Notes: generated by a model not told the origin, from the letters alone. A stretch of DNA of 47,171 nt from Mycobacterium colombiense (GCF_001953985.1 NZ_MBEI01000045.1:1-47171); one strand, 5' to 3'; positions 34,010 to 43,341 are shown, numbered from the stretch's first letter. Program-made: numbers and translations.

Positions 34010-34731
34010 CCCAGTCGACGAGTAGCCCCTACCGCACCGGCGTCTTCAACGAATTGCGCCGCGCGGTAACCAATGTTGCTGTGCCCCATAACGAATCGCC
34101 GGGCATCGTGCGGCGCCGACGCATCGTCGTCGCGATCACGCTGGTGGTCGGCGCCGCTGTGCTGGGGTATTCGCTGCGGCGCCACCCGGGCGAGTCCAGC
34201 TTCTACTGGCTGACCCTGGTGCTGGCGGGGGTGTGGACCGCCGGGGCGCTGATCTCCGGTCCGCTGCACCTGGGCGGCATCTGTTGGCGGGGCCGCAACC
34301 AGCGGCCGGTCATCACCGGCACCGGCGTCGGCCTGCTGGTGGGCGGCGCGTTCGTGGTGGGCGGCCTGATCGCCCGGCAGATCACGCCGGTGGCGGAGTT
34401 GATAACCCGCGTGCTGCTCTACGCCCACCACGGGTGGTATCCGGTGATCGTGGCGATCACGCTGATCAATGCCTTCGCTGAAGAAGTCTTCTTTCGCGGA
34501 GCGCTTTACACCGCACTGGGCCGCTATCACCCGCTCGTGATTTCGACGGTCCTCTACACGTGCGCGACGCTGGCCAGTGGCAACCCGATGCTCGGCTTCG
34601 CCGCGATCATCCTGGGGACGGTGTGCGCGCTCGAGCGCCGGGCCACCGGCGGTGTCCTGGCGCCGGTGCTCACCCACTTGGTGTGGGGACTGATCATGGT
34701 CCTGGTGCTGCCCCCGATGTTCGGGGTTTGA
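34006..34731 (+). CDS. CPBP-family (CAAX protease-like) membrane protein
   Basis: A 241-residue membrane protein with about six hydrophobic segments, equivalent to Rv1140. Motif 1 is present as EEVFFRG (EExxxR, about residue 158) and motif 3 as THLVWG. The second motif, normally Phe-x3-His, reads LYTCATLA, so its His appears to be missing and protease activity is doubtful. Coupled to the NAD-binding protein before it. Members act in prenyl-protein processing or bacteriocin immunity; the role here is unknown. Confidence 0.82.
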   Translation: MTQSTSSPYRTGVFNELRRAVTNVAVPHNESPGIVRRRRIVVAITLVVGAAVLGYSLRRHPGESSFYWLTLVLAGVWTAGALISGPLHLGGICWRGRNQRPVITGTGVGLLVGGAFVVGGLIARQITPVAELITRVLLYAHHGWYPVIVAITLINAFAEEVFFRGALYTALGRYHPLVISTVLYTCATLASGNPMLGFAAIILGTVCALERRATGGVLAPVLTHLVWGLIMVLVLPPMFGV

Positions 34732-34737
34732 CGACGG

Positions 34738-36078
34738 CTACCGCGCCGAACCGACGACCTCGCGGGCCAGCGCCCGCATCGCGGCGGTGCGCACCGGCCG
34801 AAGGAAGAACCAATACACGCGCCCAGGGATGCCCCTCGGCAGAAAGGTAGATCGCTGGGTATAGCGGGTGCCACGACCGTCCTGGCTGGCGACCGCGATC
34901 TCGAGCCACTCCCGTCCCGGCGCACGCTTGGTGGACCGCAGCCGCAACAGGGTTCCCGCCTCGCGCTCCTCGACCTTCCAGTCGGCCGCCCACGAGTTCA
35001 CGACGTCCTCCGCCGCCTTCCAGACTTTCGCGGGTTCGGCGCCGGTCGCGGCGGTGCGCACATCGGTGTAGACGATCTCGCCGGCCCAGTCCGGGTCGCT
35101 GGGCAGTGGCTCGGCCGGCTCGGACCGCAGCGAGGACCAGGAGGCATCGGGGAAGCCGCGGGTGGCCCGGTGCAGCGCCAACTCGACGGCGCGACGGTAG
35201 TCGGTCAGCCCGCCCGGTGGTGGTTCGATGACGCCGTCGATGTCCGAATTACGCATCACCGCATCGCATTCCAGCGATTCGACGAGTGGCCGCGCCAGGC
35301 CAGACGGGATCGGGGTCACCGTCCCCACCCAGAGGCTGGCGATGGCCGGGGTCAGAAACGGCAGCACGAACAGGTAGCGATTGCCCAGTCCCGCGACCTC
35401 GGCGTAGACCCGCATCATGTCGCCGTATTCCAGCACGTCGGGCCCGCCGATATCCCAGGTGCGCGACGTCGGGACCGAGGCCGTCGCCGCCGCGGCCAGG
35501 TAGTAGAGCACGTCGCGCACCGCGATCGGCTGGATCTTGTTGTGCACCCATTTCGGCGTGGTCATGACCGGCAACCGGTCGGTGAGGTGCCGGATCATTT
35601 CGAACGACGCCGAGCCCGAGCCGATGACCACCCCGGCCTGCAACACCACCGTCTCGATGCCGGAGTCGATCAGCGCGTCCCCGACTGCCTTGCGCGACGC
35701 GAGATGCGGTGAGAGATCGCGGTTTTCGGGATGCAGCCCACTGAGATACACGATGCGCCGCACCCCGGCGCGCCGGGCTGCCGCCACGACGTTGCGGGCG
35801 GCGCGGGTTTCCTCGGCGACGAAGTCCTCCGAGGTGCCCATCGAGTGGACGAGGTAGTACACCACGTCGATGCCGTCGAACGCGGCGGTCAGTGAATCGA
35901 CGTCACCGAGGTCACCGCGCGCCACGTCGGCCTGGTTCCGCCACGGCACCTGCGCGAGCTTGTCGGGGTTGCGCGCCAACGCCCGAACGCGATGGCCCTC
36001 GTCCAGCAGCCGGGGCACCAGGCGCCCGCCGATGTAGCCGGTCGCGCCGGTTACCAGGCACCGCACCTGTTCGGGCAT
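34738..36078 (-). CDS. SDR / DUF2867 fusion protein
   Basis: A 446-residue protein. An atypical SDR domain (TGATGYIGGRLVPRLL, about 9-24; VYYLVHSMG; IVYLSGLHPE) is followed by a C-terminal DUF2867/START-like domain of about 150 residues, with AKVWKAAEDVVNSW and the typical end VYWFFLRPVRTAAMRAL. The SDR half is paralogous to the protein at 32861. Such proteins are common in actinobacteria, and their substrates are not known. It has GGAGG close to the ATG, inside a possible stem that could limit translation. Confidence 0.82.
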   Translation of the reverse strand: MPEQVRCLVTGATGYIGGRLVPRLLDEGHRVRALARNPDKLAQVPWRNQADVARGDLGDVDSLTAAFDGIDVVYYLVHSMGTSEDFVAEETRAARNVVAAARRAGVRRIVYLSGLHPENRDLSPHLASRKAVGDALIDSGIETVVLQAGVVIGSGSASFEMIRHLTDRLPVMTTPKWVHNKIQPIAVRDVLYYLAAAATASVPTSRTWDIGGPDVLEYGDMMRVYAEVAGLGNRYLFVLPFLTPAIASLWVGTVTPIPSGLARPLVESLECDAVMRNSDIDGVIEPPPGGLTDYRRAVELALHRATRGFPDASWSSLRSEPAEPLPSDPDWAGEIVYTDVRTAATGAEPAKVWKAAEDVVNSWAADWKVEEREAGTLLRLRSTKRAPGREWLEIAVASQDGRGTRYTQRSTFLPRGIPGRVYWFFLRPVRTAAMRALAREVVGSAR

Positions 36079-36080
36079 CG

Positions 36081-36118
36081 ATCCTCCGTCGTTCGTCAGT
36101 GGGTCTGACGAGGAGGAT
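36081..36118 (-). promoter_or_regulatory. Hairpin that would sequester the RBS of the SDR/DUF2867 gene
   Basis: On the minus strand ATCCTCC (36112-36118) can pair with GGAGGAT (36081-36087), which contains the ribosome binding site directly before the ATG. An inner stem CGTCAG/CTGACG supports the fold. It may instead be a dyad operator. Confidence 0.45.
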
Positions 36119-36168
36119 TACCGCATCGCGGCGGGATTAAGCGTTGCGGCCGATCACCGCAACAACTT

Positions 36169-36981
36169 TCAGCGGTCGGTGAAGTTGGCGGCGCGCCGTT
36201 GCTGGAAGGCCGTTGCGCCCTCGACGAAGTCGGGCGATTTCAGCAGCACCGACTGACCGTCGAACTCACGCTGCAGGGCCGGGTCCAACTCGGTCAGGGT
36301 GGCCGCGTTGATCGCCAGCTTGGTCTTGGCGAAGGCCACCGCCGGGCCGCCCAGCAACCGGGCGATCACCTTGTCCACCTCGGCGTCGAAATCGCCGGCC
36401 GGATAGACCGCGGTGACCAGGCCCCACGACAACGCCTCGGCGGCCGTGAGCCGTTCTGGAAGCAGCGCCATCTGCATGGCCCGGATCCGGCCGACCGCGG
36501 CCGCCACCAACGCCGATGCGCCGCCGTCGGGCATCAACCCGATCTTGGTGAAGGCGAGCATGAAAAATGCGCTCTCCGAAGCCAATACGACGTCGCAGGC
36601 CAGGGCGATGGAGACGCCGACACCGGCCGCGGGGCCCTGAACGACGGCGACCACCGGGTGCGGCAGCGCGGCGATCGCGCGCACCAGCCGGTTGATCTCG
36701 AGGATGATCTCGTCGGGCGGGACGCCGCCGCCGTCGGAGACGTCGTCGGCGCTGATGCCCGCACCGGAGCTGAAGCCGCGTCCGGCGCCGCCGAGCCGCA
36801 CCACCCTGACCTCGGGGTCGCTCGCCGCGTACTCCATCGCGTCCGCGATGCCGGTGATCACCGGAATGGTCAGCGAATTCAGGCTGTCGGGCCGGTTGAT
36901 GGTCACCGACAACACGCCATCGGACAGCGTGACGTCCAGGCCTGCGACTGGGGTGAGGGTGGCGAGCGCGGATGAAGGCAT
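36169..36981 (-). CDS. Enoyl-CoA hydratase/isomerase (EchA10/EchA11-like)
   Basis: A 270-residue crotonase. Oxyanion-hole segments are [12 protein letters not shown] and [17 protein letters not shown]; the second usually carries Glu and here has Ser-Ile at the hydratase position, so isomerase or another crotonase chemistry is possible. [11 protein letters not shown] has Asp where classical hydratases have Glu in PE. M. tuberculosis has two such genes (echA11, echA10) next to mcr; only one copy is present here. It is transcribed away from mcr with a 120-base gap. Confidence 0.85.
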   Translation of the reverse strand: MPSSALATLTPVAGLDVTLSDGVLSVTINRPDSLNSLTIPVITGIADAMEYAASDPEVRVVRLGGAGRGFSSGAGISADDVSDGGGVPPDEIILEINRLVRAIAALPHPVVAVVQGPAAGVGVSIALACDVVLASESAFFMLAFTKIGLMPDGGASALVAAAVGRIRAMQMALLPERLTAAEALSWGLVTAVYPAGDFDAEVDKVIARLLGGPAVAFAKTKLAINAATLTELDPALQREFDGQSVLLKSPDFVEGATAFQQRRAANFTDR

Positions 36982-37101
36982 GGGCTCACCATAAGTGACC
37001 GGGGTGCGCGGCCTTCCGGCACGGCTGCGAAGATGTCGAACGACCGGTTGTTTGGTTGCGAACGGTCAACGGCGTCAGAGCAGACGAAAGGTCGGTGGAT
37101 C

Positions 37102-38184
37102 GTGGCTGGACCGTTGAAGGGACTGCGTGTAGTCGAGCTGGCCGGCATCGGCCCCGGCCCGCACGCGGCGATGATCCTGGGGGATTTGGGAGCCGACGTG
37201 GTGCGCATCGATCGTCCGTCGTCGGGTCCGGGGGGTGTCGCGAAGGACGCCATGATGCGCAACCGGCGGGTGGTGACCGCCGATCTGAAGTCCGACGAAG
37301 GCCGCGGCCTCGTCCTCAAGCTGATCGCGAAGGCCGACGTGCTGATCGAGGGCTACCGTCCCGGCGTCACCGAGCGGCTCGGACTGGGCCCCGAGGACTG
37401 CGCCAAGGTCAACGACCGGCTGGTCTACGCCCGGATGACCGGCTGGGGCCAGACCGGCCCGCGCAGCCAGCAGGCGGGTCACGACATCAACTACATCTCG
37501 CTGAACGGCATCCTGCACTCCATCGGCCGGGCGAACGAGCGGCCGGTCCCGCCGCTGAACCTGGTCGGTGACTTCGGGGGCGGCTCGATGTTCCTGTTGC
37601 TCGGCATCCTGTCCGCGCTGTGGGAGCGGCAGACCTCCGGCAAGGGGCAGGTCGTCGACGCCGCGATGGTGGACGGCTCCAGCGTGCTGATCCAGATGAT
37701 GTGGCAGATGCGTTCGTCGGGCATGTGGACAGACGCCCGCGGCACCAACCTGCTCGACGGCGGCGCCCCGTACTACGACACCTACGAATGCGCCGACGGG
37801 CGCTATGTCGCGGTCGGCGCCATCGAACCGCAGTTCTACGCGGCCATGCTGGCCGGGCTCGGCCTGGACGGCGCCGACCTGCCCGGCCAGAACGACGTCA
37901 GCCGCTGGCCCGAACTGCGGGCGGTGCTGACGGAGAAGTTCGGCAGCCAGGACCGCGACCACTGGGCCAAGGTGTTCGCCGACTCCGACGCGTGCGTGAC
38001 GCCGATCCTGGCGTTCGGCGAGGTGCAGACCGAGCCGCACATCACCGAGCGGAACACCTTCTACGAGGTCGATGGCGGTCTGCAGCCCCTGCCGGCGCCG
38101 CGGTTCTCCCGCACCGCGCCGGAGACACCGCGTCCCGCGGCGCCGGTGGCCGACGCCGAAGCGGCACTGAGGGACTGGGTATAG
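37102..38184 (+). CDS. mcr: Alpha-methylacyl-CoA racemase
   Basis: A 360-residue family III CoA-transferase-fold enzyme, the same length as M. tuberculosis MCR (Rv1143) and very similar along its length. It interconverts 2R- and 2S-methylacyl-CoA esters, needed before beta-oxidation of branched chains such as the sterol side chain. Catalytic His127 (QAGHDINY), Asp157 (LVGDFGG) and Glu242 (GAIEPQF) are all present at positions one higher than in the M. tuberculosis enzyme because of a one-residue insertion near residue 42. The GTG start is chosen by match to the MAGPL start of that protein. Confidence 0.97.
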   Translation: MAGPLKGLRVVELAGIGPGPHAAMILGDLGADVVRIDRPSSGPGGVAKDAMMRNRRVVTADLKSDEGRGLVLKLIAKADVLIEGYRPGVTERLGLGPEDCAKVNDRLVYARMTGWGQTGPRSQQAGHDINYISLNGILHSIGRANERPVPPLNLVGDFGGGSMFLLLGILSALWERQTSGKGQVVDAAMVDGSSVLIQMMWQMRSSGMWTDARGTNLLDGGAPYYDTYECADGRYVAVGAIEPQFYAAMLAGLGLDGADLPGQNDVSRWPELRAVLTEKFGSQDRDHWAKVFADSDACVTPILAFGEVQTEPHITERNTFYEVDGGLQPLPAPRFSRTAPETPRPAAPVADAEAALRDWV

Positions 38185-38232
38185 TCCCAACCAACCAGTT
38201 GGCTGGACTCGAGCGAATCAGGAAGGACTCGG

Positions 38233-38985
38233 ATGGAGATCAAAGACGCCGTCGCCGTCGTCACCGGGGGAGCGTCAGGCCTGGGCCTGGCCACCACCAA
38301 GCGACTGCTGGACCGCGGTGCCCAGGTGGTGGTCATCGACCTGCGCGGCGAAGAAGCGGTCCGCGAACTGGGCGATCGCGCCCGCTTCGTTGAGGCCGAC
38401 GTCACCGATGAGGCCGCCGTCGGCAAGGCGCTGGACGCCGCGGAGTCGATGGGCACGCTGCGCATCAACGTCAACTGCGCCGGCATCGGCAACGCCATCA
38501 AGACGCTGTCCAAGGACGGCCCCTTCCCGCTGGACGGCTTCAAGAAGGTGATCGGGGTCAACCTGATCGGCACGTTCAACGTGCTGCGGCTGGCCGCCGA
38601 GCGCATCGCCAAGACGGAGCCCGTCGGCGAGGAGCGTGGCGTCATCATCAACACGGCCTCGGTCGCGGCGTTCGAGGGTCAGATCGGCCAAGCCGCCTAC
38701 TCGGCGTCCAAAGGCGGCGTCGTCGGCATGACCCTGCCGATCGCGCGCGACCTGTCGCGCGAGCTCATCCGCGTGGTGACCATCGCGCCGGGCCTCTTCA
38801 AGACGCCGCTGCTGGGTTCGCTGCCCGAGGAGGCGCAGGCCTCGCTGGGCAAGCAGGTGCCGCACCCGGCCCGGCTGGGTGACCCCGACGAGTACGGCGC
38901 CCTGGCCGTCCACATCGTCGAGAACCCGATGCTCAACGGCGAGGTCATCCGCCTGGATGGCGCCATCCGCATGGCGCCGCGCTGA
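38233..38985 (+). CDS. SDR, 17beta-HSD10-like (Rv1144-like)
   Basis: A 250-residue SDR with [12 protein letters not shown] (11-22), NCAGIG, Ser in [10 protein letters not shown] and Tyr/Lys in YSASKGG. This sequence pattern is that of HSD17B10 / 2-methyl-3-hydroxybutyryl-CoA dehydrogenase. It would act after the racemase in breakdown of methyl-branched acyl-CoAs. RBS AGGAAGG lies ahead of the ATG. It follows mcr by 48 bases with the same direction. A small inverted repeat CCAAC/GTTGG lies in the gap. Confidence 0.92.
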   Translation: MEIKDAVAVVTGGASGLGLATTKRLLDRGAQVVVIDLRGEEAVRELGDRARFVEADVTDEAAVGKALDAAESMGTLRINVNCAGIGNAIKTLSKDGPFPLDGFKKVIGVNLIGTFNVLRLAAERIAKTEPVGEERGVIINTASVAAFEGQIGQAAYSASKGGVVGMTLPIARDLSRELIRVVTIAPGLFKTPLLGSLPEEAQASLGKQVPHPARLGDPDEYGALAVHIVENPMLNGEVIRLDGAIRMAPR

Positions 38986-39009
38986 GCCGGACCACCTTCG
39001 GACAAAAAA

Positions 39010-39041
39010 CGAAAGCCCCCCGCATGCGCGGGGGGCTTTCG
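39010..39041 (-). terminator. Strong intrinsic terminator of the microprotein operon
   Basis: A 14-bp perfect stem (CGAAAGCCCCCCGC with GCGGGGGGCTTTCG) and a four-base loop. On the minus strand it is followed by GTTTTTTG, the U-tract, so it ends the minus-strand transcript; on the plus strand it may also stop transcription after the SDR gene. Confidence 0.85.
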
Positions 39042-39061
39042 TGAAGAACCAGGACCAATGG

Positions 39062-39124
39062 TTACTTGCGGAACCACCGGCTGACGTTGGGTTCGGCCAT
39101 TAACAGCCGTGCGAGCATGCTCAT
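39062..39124 (-). CDS. Microprotein 2 (20 residues, basic)
   Basis: A 20-codon ORF with two early Met, a hydrophobic start (LARLLMA) and a basic end (SRWFRK). GAGG lies about 6 bases before the ATG and overlaps the stop of microprotein 1. It sits between that ORF and a strong terminator. I do not recognise it. A leader-peptide, toxin-like or membrane-binding role is possible; no homolog is known to me. Confidence 0.5.
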   Translation of the reverse strand: MSMLARLLMAEPNVSRWFRK

Positions 39125-39132
39125 GGTCTGCC

Positions 39133-39255
39133 TCAGCTCGCCGCTTGCAGTTCGTCGAACTGCTCGGAGGTCTCGCCTTCCACCAGCACGTCGCCGTGGT
39201 AGAGGGCTTCGAAGTCAACCTTGATGACGTCGGCACTTGTGTCGTCGATCCACAT
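39133..39255 (-). CDS. Microprotein 1 (40 residues, acidic)
   Basis: A 40-codon ORF starting MWIDDTSADVIKVDFEALYH. It has eleven acidic residues and one Lys. A -10-like TACGCT ends 7 bases before the ATG, so the mRNA would be leaderless, a common mode in mycobacteria. Its stop is 8 bases before microprotein 2. Together with the terminator this forms a compact two-gene unit between two well-conserved genes (Rv1144-like and mmpL13). Function unknown; an acid/basic pair could be interacting partners. I do not recognise a family. Confidence 0.5.
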   Translation of the reverse strand: MWIDDTSADVIKVDFEALYHGDVLVEGETSEQFDELQAAS

Positions 39256-39262
39256 GACACTG

Positions 39263-39268
39263 AGCGTA
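39263..39268 (-). promoter_or_regulatory. -10 box for leaderless microprotein operon
   Basis: Minus-strand TACGCT (TANNNT type) separated by 7 bases from the ATG, the spacing expected when transcription starts at the A of the ATG. Confidence 0.45.
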
Positions 39269-39468
39269 TGGGCCACCATTAAGGAATCTTTGAGTCACGA
39301 TTCGGAAAATCTTGGCAATTTACCGGCAAGTAGGTTGACCCGCGTTCGCGCGGCGATTTATGCCCTGAGCTGCTTAGTTGCGGCACATTTTTCTGGCCGG
39401 ACTCTTACCGTCGGCGCGGTTTAAAACGCGGCATTGAACGCTCAGGCACCCAGTTGCGTGCTTAAAGA

Positions 39469-39508
39469 GAACACTGTTCGACGCGTGGTAATTAGCGTTT
39501 GCTAGGTT
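39469..39508 (+). promoter_or_regulatory. Palindrome and -10 candidate upstream of mmpL13
   Basis: GAACACTGTTC (39469-39479) is a perfect 11-base palindrome in an otherwise AT-richer stretch, with -10-like TAGGTT at 39503-39508. Apart from this and the microprotein promoter I see nothing in the 310-base gap 39256-39565. Confidence 0.35.
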
Positions 39509-39565
39509 GTCGCGGGATAAGCCAGCGGCCAGCGCAATGGGGCACCGGCGGCGGAAGGGCACGGC

Positions 39566-41911
39566 ATGCTGCAAAGAATCGCCCGAGTCGCCATCAGGGC
39601 GCCCCGCCGCATCATCGCGACCGGTGTGCTCGTTTTCATCGCGGCCGCCATCTTCGGTGTTCCCGTCGCCAAGAGCCTGTCGCCGGGCGGTTTCCAAGAC
39701 CCGGACTCCGAGTCGGCGCACGCCATCAGCGTGTTGAGCGACAAGTTCGGGCAGAGCGGCCAGCAGGTGCTCATCCTGGTGACCGCCCCCGGCGGCACCA
39801 ACAGCGAACAGGCCCGCAAGGTGGGCACCGACCTCGTCGACCAGCTGCAGAAGTCCCCGCTGGTCTACAACGTCTCCTCGCCGTGGACCCGACCTGCTCC
39901 CGTGCCCCCCGGCCAGCCCGACGACCTGGTGAGCCGCGACGGCAAGTCCGGGCTCGTCGTGGTCAACCTCAAGGGCGGCGAGAACTACGCCCAGAGCAAC
40001 GCGCAGACGTTGGCGGACCAGTTCATCCACGACCGTGATGGCGTCACCGTGCGCGCCGGCGGCGCGGCGATGCAGTACGCGCAGATCAACACGCAGAACC
40101 AGGCCGACCTGCTGGTCATGGAGATGATCGCGCTGCCGCTGAGCTTCCTGGTGCTGATCTGGGTGTTCGGCGGCCTGCTGGCCGCGGCGCTGCCGATGGC
40201 GCTGGGCGCGCTGGCCGTCGTCGGGTCGATGACGGTGTTGCGCCTCATCACCTTCACCACCGAAGTCTCGATCTTCGCCCTCAACCTGAGCACCGCCCTG
40301 GGCCTGGCCCTGGCCATCGACTACACCCTGCTGATCGTCAGCCGCTACCGCGACGAGCTGGCCGAGGGCCACGACCGCGACGAAGCGCTCATCCGGACCA
40401 TGGCCACCTCCGGGCGAACCGTGCTGTTCTCCGCGATCACCGTGGCGCTGTCGATGTCGGCGACGGTGGCGTTCCCGATGTACTTCCTCAAGTCGTTCGC
40501 CTACGCCGGCGTCGCGACCGTCGCATTCGTCGCGACCGCCTCGATCGTGATCACCCCGGCCGCGATCGTGCTGCTGGGCCCGCGGTTGGACGCCCTGAAC
40601 GTGCGCCGGCTGGGGCGTCGCATGCTGGGCCGTCCCGAGCCGCTGCACAAACCGGTCCAGCAGCTGTTCTGGTATCGATCCACCAAGTTCGTGATGCGCC
40701 GTTGGGCGCCGATCGGCCTGACCGTCGTCGCGCTGCTGTTGCTGCTCGGGTATCCGTTCCTCCGCGTCACGTGGGGCTTCCCCGACGACCGGGTGCTGCC
40801 GCGGTCGGCGTCGGCGCATCAGGTGGGTGATCAGCTGCGCAACGATTTCGGGCACGACTCGGCGACGTCGGTGCCCGTCGTCATCCCCCACGCCGCCGGC
40901 CTGGGCCCGGCGGACTTCGACAACTACGCCGCCGATCTGTCGCGGGTTTCCGACGTGTCAGCGGTGGCGGCCCCCGGTGGCACCTTCACGGCCGGCAACC
41001 GGGTGGGGTCGCCGGCCGGGGCCACCGGGTTGCACGACGGCAGCGCCTTCCTGACCGTCAGCAGCACGGCGCCGCTGTTTTCCAAGGCGAACGACAACCA
41101 GCTTCAACGGCTGCACGAGGTGCCCGCACCCGCCGGCCGATCCGTCGAGATGGGCGGGGTGGCCCAGGTCAACCGCGACAGCGTCGACGCCGTGACCGAC
41201 CGGCTTCCGTTGGTCCTCGGCTTGATGGCGGCGATCACCTTCGTGTTGCTGTTCCTGCTCACCGGCAGCGTGCTGTTGCCGGCCAAGGCGCTGGCGTGCA
41301 ACTTCCTCTCGCTGACGGCGGCGTTCGGCGCGCTGGTGTGGATCTTCCAGGACGGTCACCTGGGTGCGCTCGGGACGACGCCCAGCGGGACGCTGGTGGC
41401 CAACATGCCGGTGCTGCTGTTCTGCATCGCCTTCGGGCTCTCCATGGACTATGAGGTCTTCCTGCTGTCCCGGATCCGCGAGTACTGGCTGGCGTCCGGT
41501 GCCGCCCGGCCGGCGAGGCCCACCGCGAAACAGGCCCACGCCGCCAACGACGAGAGCGTCGCGCTCGGTGTCGCCCGCACCGGACGGGTGATCACCGCGG
41601 CCGCGCTGGTGATGTCGATGTCGTTCGCCGCGCTGATCGCCGCGCATGTCTCGTTCATGCGGATGTTCGGCCTCGGCCTGACGCTCGCCGTGTTCGCCGA
41701 CGCCACGCTGGTGCGGATGGTGGTCGTGCCGGCCTTCATGCACGTGATGGGCCGATGGAATTGGTGGGCGCCCAAACCGTTGGCGTGGCTGCATGACCGC
41801 TTCGGCATCAGCGAGGGCGGCGTCGAGGAAACCGTCGAATTCCTCGAGCCCGCTGAGGAACCCGTCGAGCTCCCCGGGCCGGTCGGCGAACCGGTGCCAA
41901 ATTCCGTCTAA
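39566..41911 (+). CDS. mmpL13: MmpL13 lipid transporter (RND family), intact
   Basis: A 781-residue RND-family exporter of the mycobacterial MmpL group. An N-terminal membrane segment is followed by a periplasmic porter domain, then TM segments 2-6 with the proton-relay Asp-Tyr pair in LAIDYTLLIVSRYR, a second porter domain, and TM 8-12 with a second Asp-Tyr pair in LSMDYEVFLLSR. A short Glu/Pro-rich cytosolic tail ends the chain. M. tuberculosis carries this gene broken in two (mmpL13a and mmpL13b); here it is one open frame. It probably exports a lipid to the cell envelope; the substrate is unknown. Confidence 0.93.
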   Translation: MLQRIARVAIRAPRRIIATGVLVFIAAAIFGVPVAKSLSPGGFQDPDSESAHAISVLSDKFGQSGQQVLILVTAPGGTNSEQARKVGTDLVDQLQKSPLVYNVSSPWTRPAPVPPGQPDDLVSRDGKSGLVVVNLKGGENYAQSNAQTLADQFIHDRDGVTVRAGGAAMQYAQINTQNQADLLVMEMIALPLSFLVLIWVFGGLLAAALPMALGALAVVGSMTVLRLITFTTEVSIFALNLSTALGLALAIDYTLLIVSRYRDELAEGHDRDEALIRTMATSGRTVLFSAITVALSMSATVAFPMYFLKSFAYAGVATVAFVATASIVITPAAIVLLGPRLDALNVRRLGRRMLGRPEPLHKPVQQLFWYRSTKFVMRRWAPIGLTVVALLLLLGYPFLRVTWGFPDDRVLPRSASAHQVGDQLRNDFGHDSATSVPVVIPHAAGLGPADFDNYAADLSRVSDVSAVAAPGGTFTAGNRVGSPAGATGLHDGSAFLTVSSTAPLFSKANDNQLQRLHEVPAPAGRSVEMGGVAQVNRDSVDAVTDRLPLVLGLMAAITFVLLFLLTGSVLLPAKALACNFLSLTAAFGALVWIFQDGHLGALGTTPSGTLVANMPVLLFCIAFGLSMDYEVFLLSRIREYWLASGAARPARPTAKQAHAANDESVALGVARTGRVITAAALVMSMSFAALIAAHVSFMRMFGLGLTLAVFADATLVRMVVVPAFMHVMGRWNWWAPKPLAWLHDRFGISEGGVEETVEFLEPAEEPVELPGPVGEPVPNSV

Positions 41912-41977
41912 CGCCGGCCGGTTCGTCGTTACGGACCCTATTGTGGGGCTCATCTGAGTCGGAAGGTTCACATACAT

Positions 41978-42610
41978 ATGACAACGGTGGTCGTCGACAA
42001 CCCCTTCTTCGCGCGCGTCTGGCCAGTCGTCGCCACCCATGAAGCCGAGGCGATCCGGGCCCTGCGCCGGGAGAATCTGGCCGGCCTGTCCGGCCGGGTG
42101 CTGGAAGTCGGCGCGGGAATCGGCACGAACTTTCCGCACTACCCGGACTCGGTCGACGAGGTGATTGCGGTTGAGCCCGAACCGCGGCTGGCCTCGCAGG
42201 CCCGGGCCGCGGCGGAGGCGGTACCCACGCGCGTCGTGGTGACCGGCGAGACGGCCGAAGCGTTCAGTGGCGGCGAGCCGTTCGACGCGGTCGTGTGCTC
42301 GCTGGTGCTGTGCTCGGTGCGCGATCCCGGCGGCGTGTTGCGGCGCCTGTATTCGATGCTGCGACCGGGCGGGGAGCTGCGCTATCTCGAGCACATCGCC
42401 AGTGCCGGTGCGCGGGGCCGCTTCCAGCGTTTCGCCGATGCCACGCTGTGGCCGCGGCTGTTCGGCAATTGCCACACCCACCGCGACACCGAGCGCTCGA
42501 TCATCGAGGCCGGGTTCGAAATCGACACGTCGCGGCGCGAATTCACGCTGCCGGCCTGGGCGCCAATGCCCGTCTCCGAGCTACTGCTCGGCCGCGCGCG
42601 CCGGCCCTGA
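41978..42610 (+). CDS. Class I SAM-dependent methyltransferase (Rv1147-like)
   Basis: A 210-residue Rossmann-fold methyltransferase. Motif I is VLEVGAGIGTNFPHYP (about 41-56), motif II VIAVEPEPRLA, and the post-core RRLYSMLRPGGELRYLEHI. It is like phospholipid N-methyltransferases and UbiE-type enzymes in sequence. It follows mmpL13 by 66 bases and may modify the lipid exported by it; this is inference. The M. tuberculosis equivalent is Rv1147; the 13E12 gene that follows there is absent here. Confidence 0.88.
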   Translation: MTTVVVDNPFFARVWPVVATHEAEAIRALRRENLAGLSGRVLEVGAGIGTNFPHYPDSVDEVIAVEPEPRLASQARAAAEAVPTRVVVTGETAEAFSGGEPFDAVVCSLVLCSVRDPGGVLRRLYSMLRPGGELRYLEHIASAGARGRFQRFADATLWPRLFGNCHTHRDTERSIIEAGFEIDTSRREFTLPAWAPMPVSELLLGRARRP

Positions 42611-42621
42611 CGGCCGACCCG

Positions 42622-43335
42622 TCAGTTCAGCAGCGCCGGTAGCCGCTGCAGCAGACCGGGCAGAGCCTCGCTGGCCGTCTCACGCATGCTGATCGTCACG
42701 CTGCCCGACAACGGCGTGACCTCGGGATTGACCTCGATGACCGCGGTGCCCCGGGACAGCGCCAGCTCGGCCAGCCCGGCCGCCGGATAGACGATCGCCG
42801 AGGTCCCCACGACCACCATGACGTCGGCGGCCTCGGTCGCCTCGACGGCACGCTGCCACGGCTCGTCGGGCAGCTGCTCACCGAACCATACGATGTCGGG
42901 CCTGATCAGCCCGCCGCAGTGACATACCGGAGGCTCCACCTCCAGCGCCGGTTCGGCCATCGCGGGCAGCACACCGGAATAGCCCGTATCGCAACGCGCA
43001 CAACGGAATTCGAACAGGCTGCCATGCAGATGGTGAACCGACCGGCTGCCCGCGCGCTCGTGCAGGTCGTCGACGTTCTGGGTGATGACGCTGACCTGGG
43101 CGTCGTCTTGCCAGGCGGCGATGGCGCGGTGACCCGCATTCGGTTGGACATCGGCGACCAGGTAGTGACGCCACAGATACCAGCCCCAGACTCGCTGCGG
43201 GTTGTCGCGCCATCCCTGGGTGCTGGACAGCTCGTAAGGGTCGAAGTGGGCCCACAATCCGTTCTTGTCGTCGCGGAAGGTCGGCACACCGCTTTCGGCG
43301 GAGATCCCCGCGCCGCTGAGCACCGCTACTCGCAT
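42622..43335 (-). CDS. cobB: NAD-dependent protein deacylase (sirtuin, class III)
   Basis: A 237-residue sirtuin, equivalent to Rv1151c. [15 protein letters not shown] (8-22) binds [15 protein letters not shown] is next; the catalytic His104 is in HLHGS. Zinc ligands are Cys112, Cys115, Cys138 and Cys140 (the last pair CxC rather than CxxC). Tyr53 and Arg56 form the Y-x-x-R motif of desuccinylase-type sirtuins. A -10-like TATCTT ends 6 bases before the ATG, so it is probably leaderless and shares a 37-base divergent gap with the GntR regulator. Confidence 0.95.
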   Translation of the reverse strand: MRVAVLSGAGISAESGVPTFRDDKNGLWAHFDPYELSSTQGWRDNPQRVWGWYLWRHYLVADVQPNAGHRAIAAWQDDAQVSVITQNVDDLHERAGSRSVHHLHGSLFEFRCARCDTGYSGVLPAMAEPALEVEPPVCHCGGLIRPDIVWFGEQLPDEPWQRAVEATEAADVMVVVGTSAIVYPAAGLAELALSRGTAVIEVNPEVTPLSGSVTISMRETASEALPGLLQRLPALLN

Positions 43336-43341
43336 CCCACC

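Noticed and set aside
38191..38202. CCAAC/GTTGG inverted repeat upstream of the SDR at 38233
   Set aside because: Only 5-bp arms; too short to call an operator without comparison.
39010..39041. C-rich stem considered as a 6C-type small RNA
   Set aside because: The six C are in the stem, not in loops, and the structure has a U-tract on one side, as in a plain terminator.
39374..42481. Long open frames opposite mmpL13 and the methyltransferase
   Set aside because: Compositional shadows of the coding strand in high-GC DNA; no motifs, no RBS.
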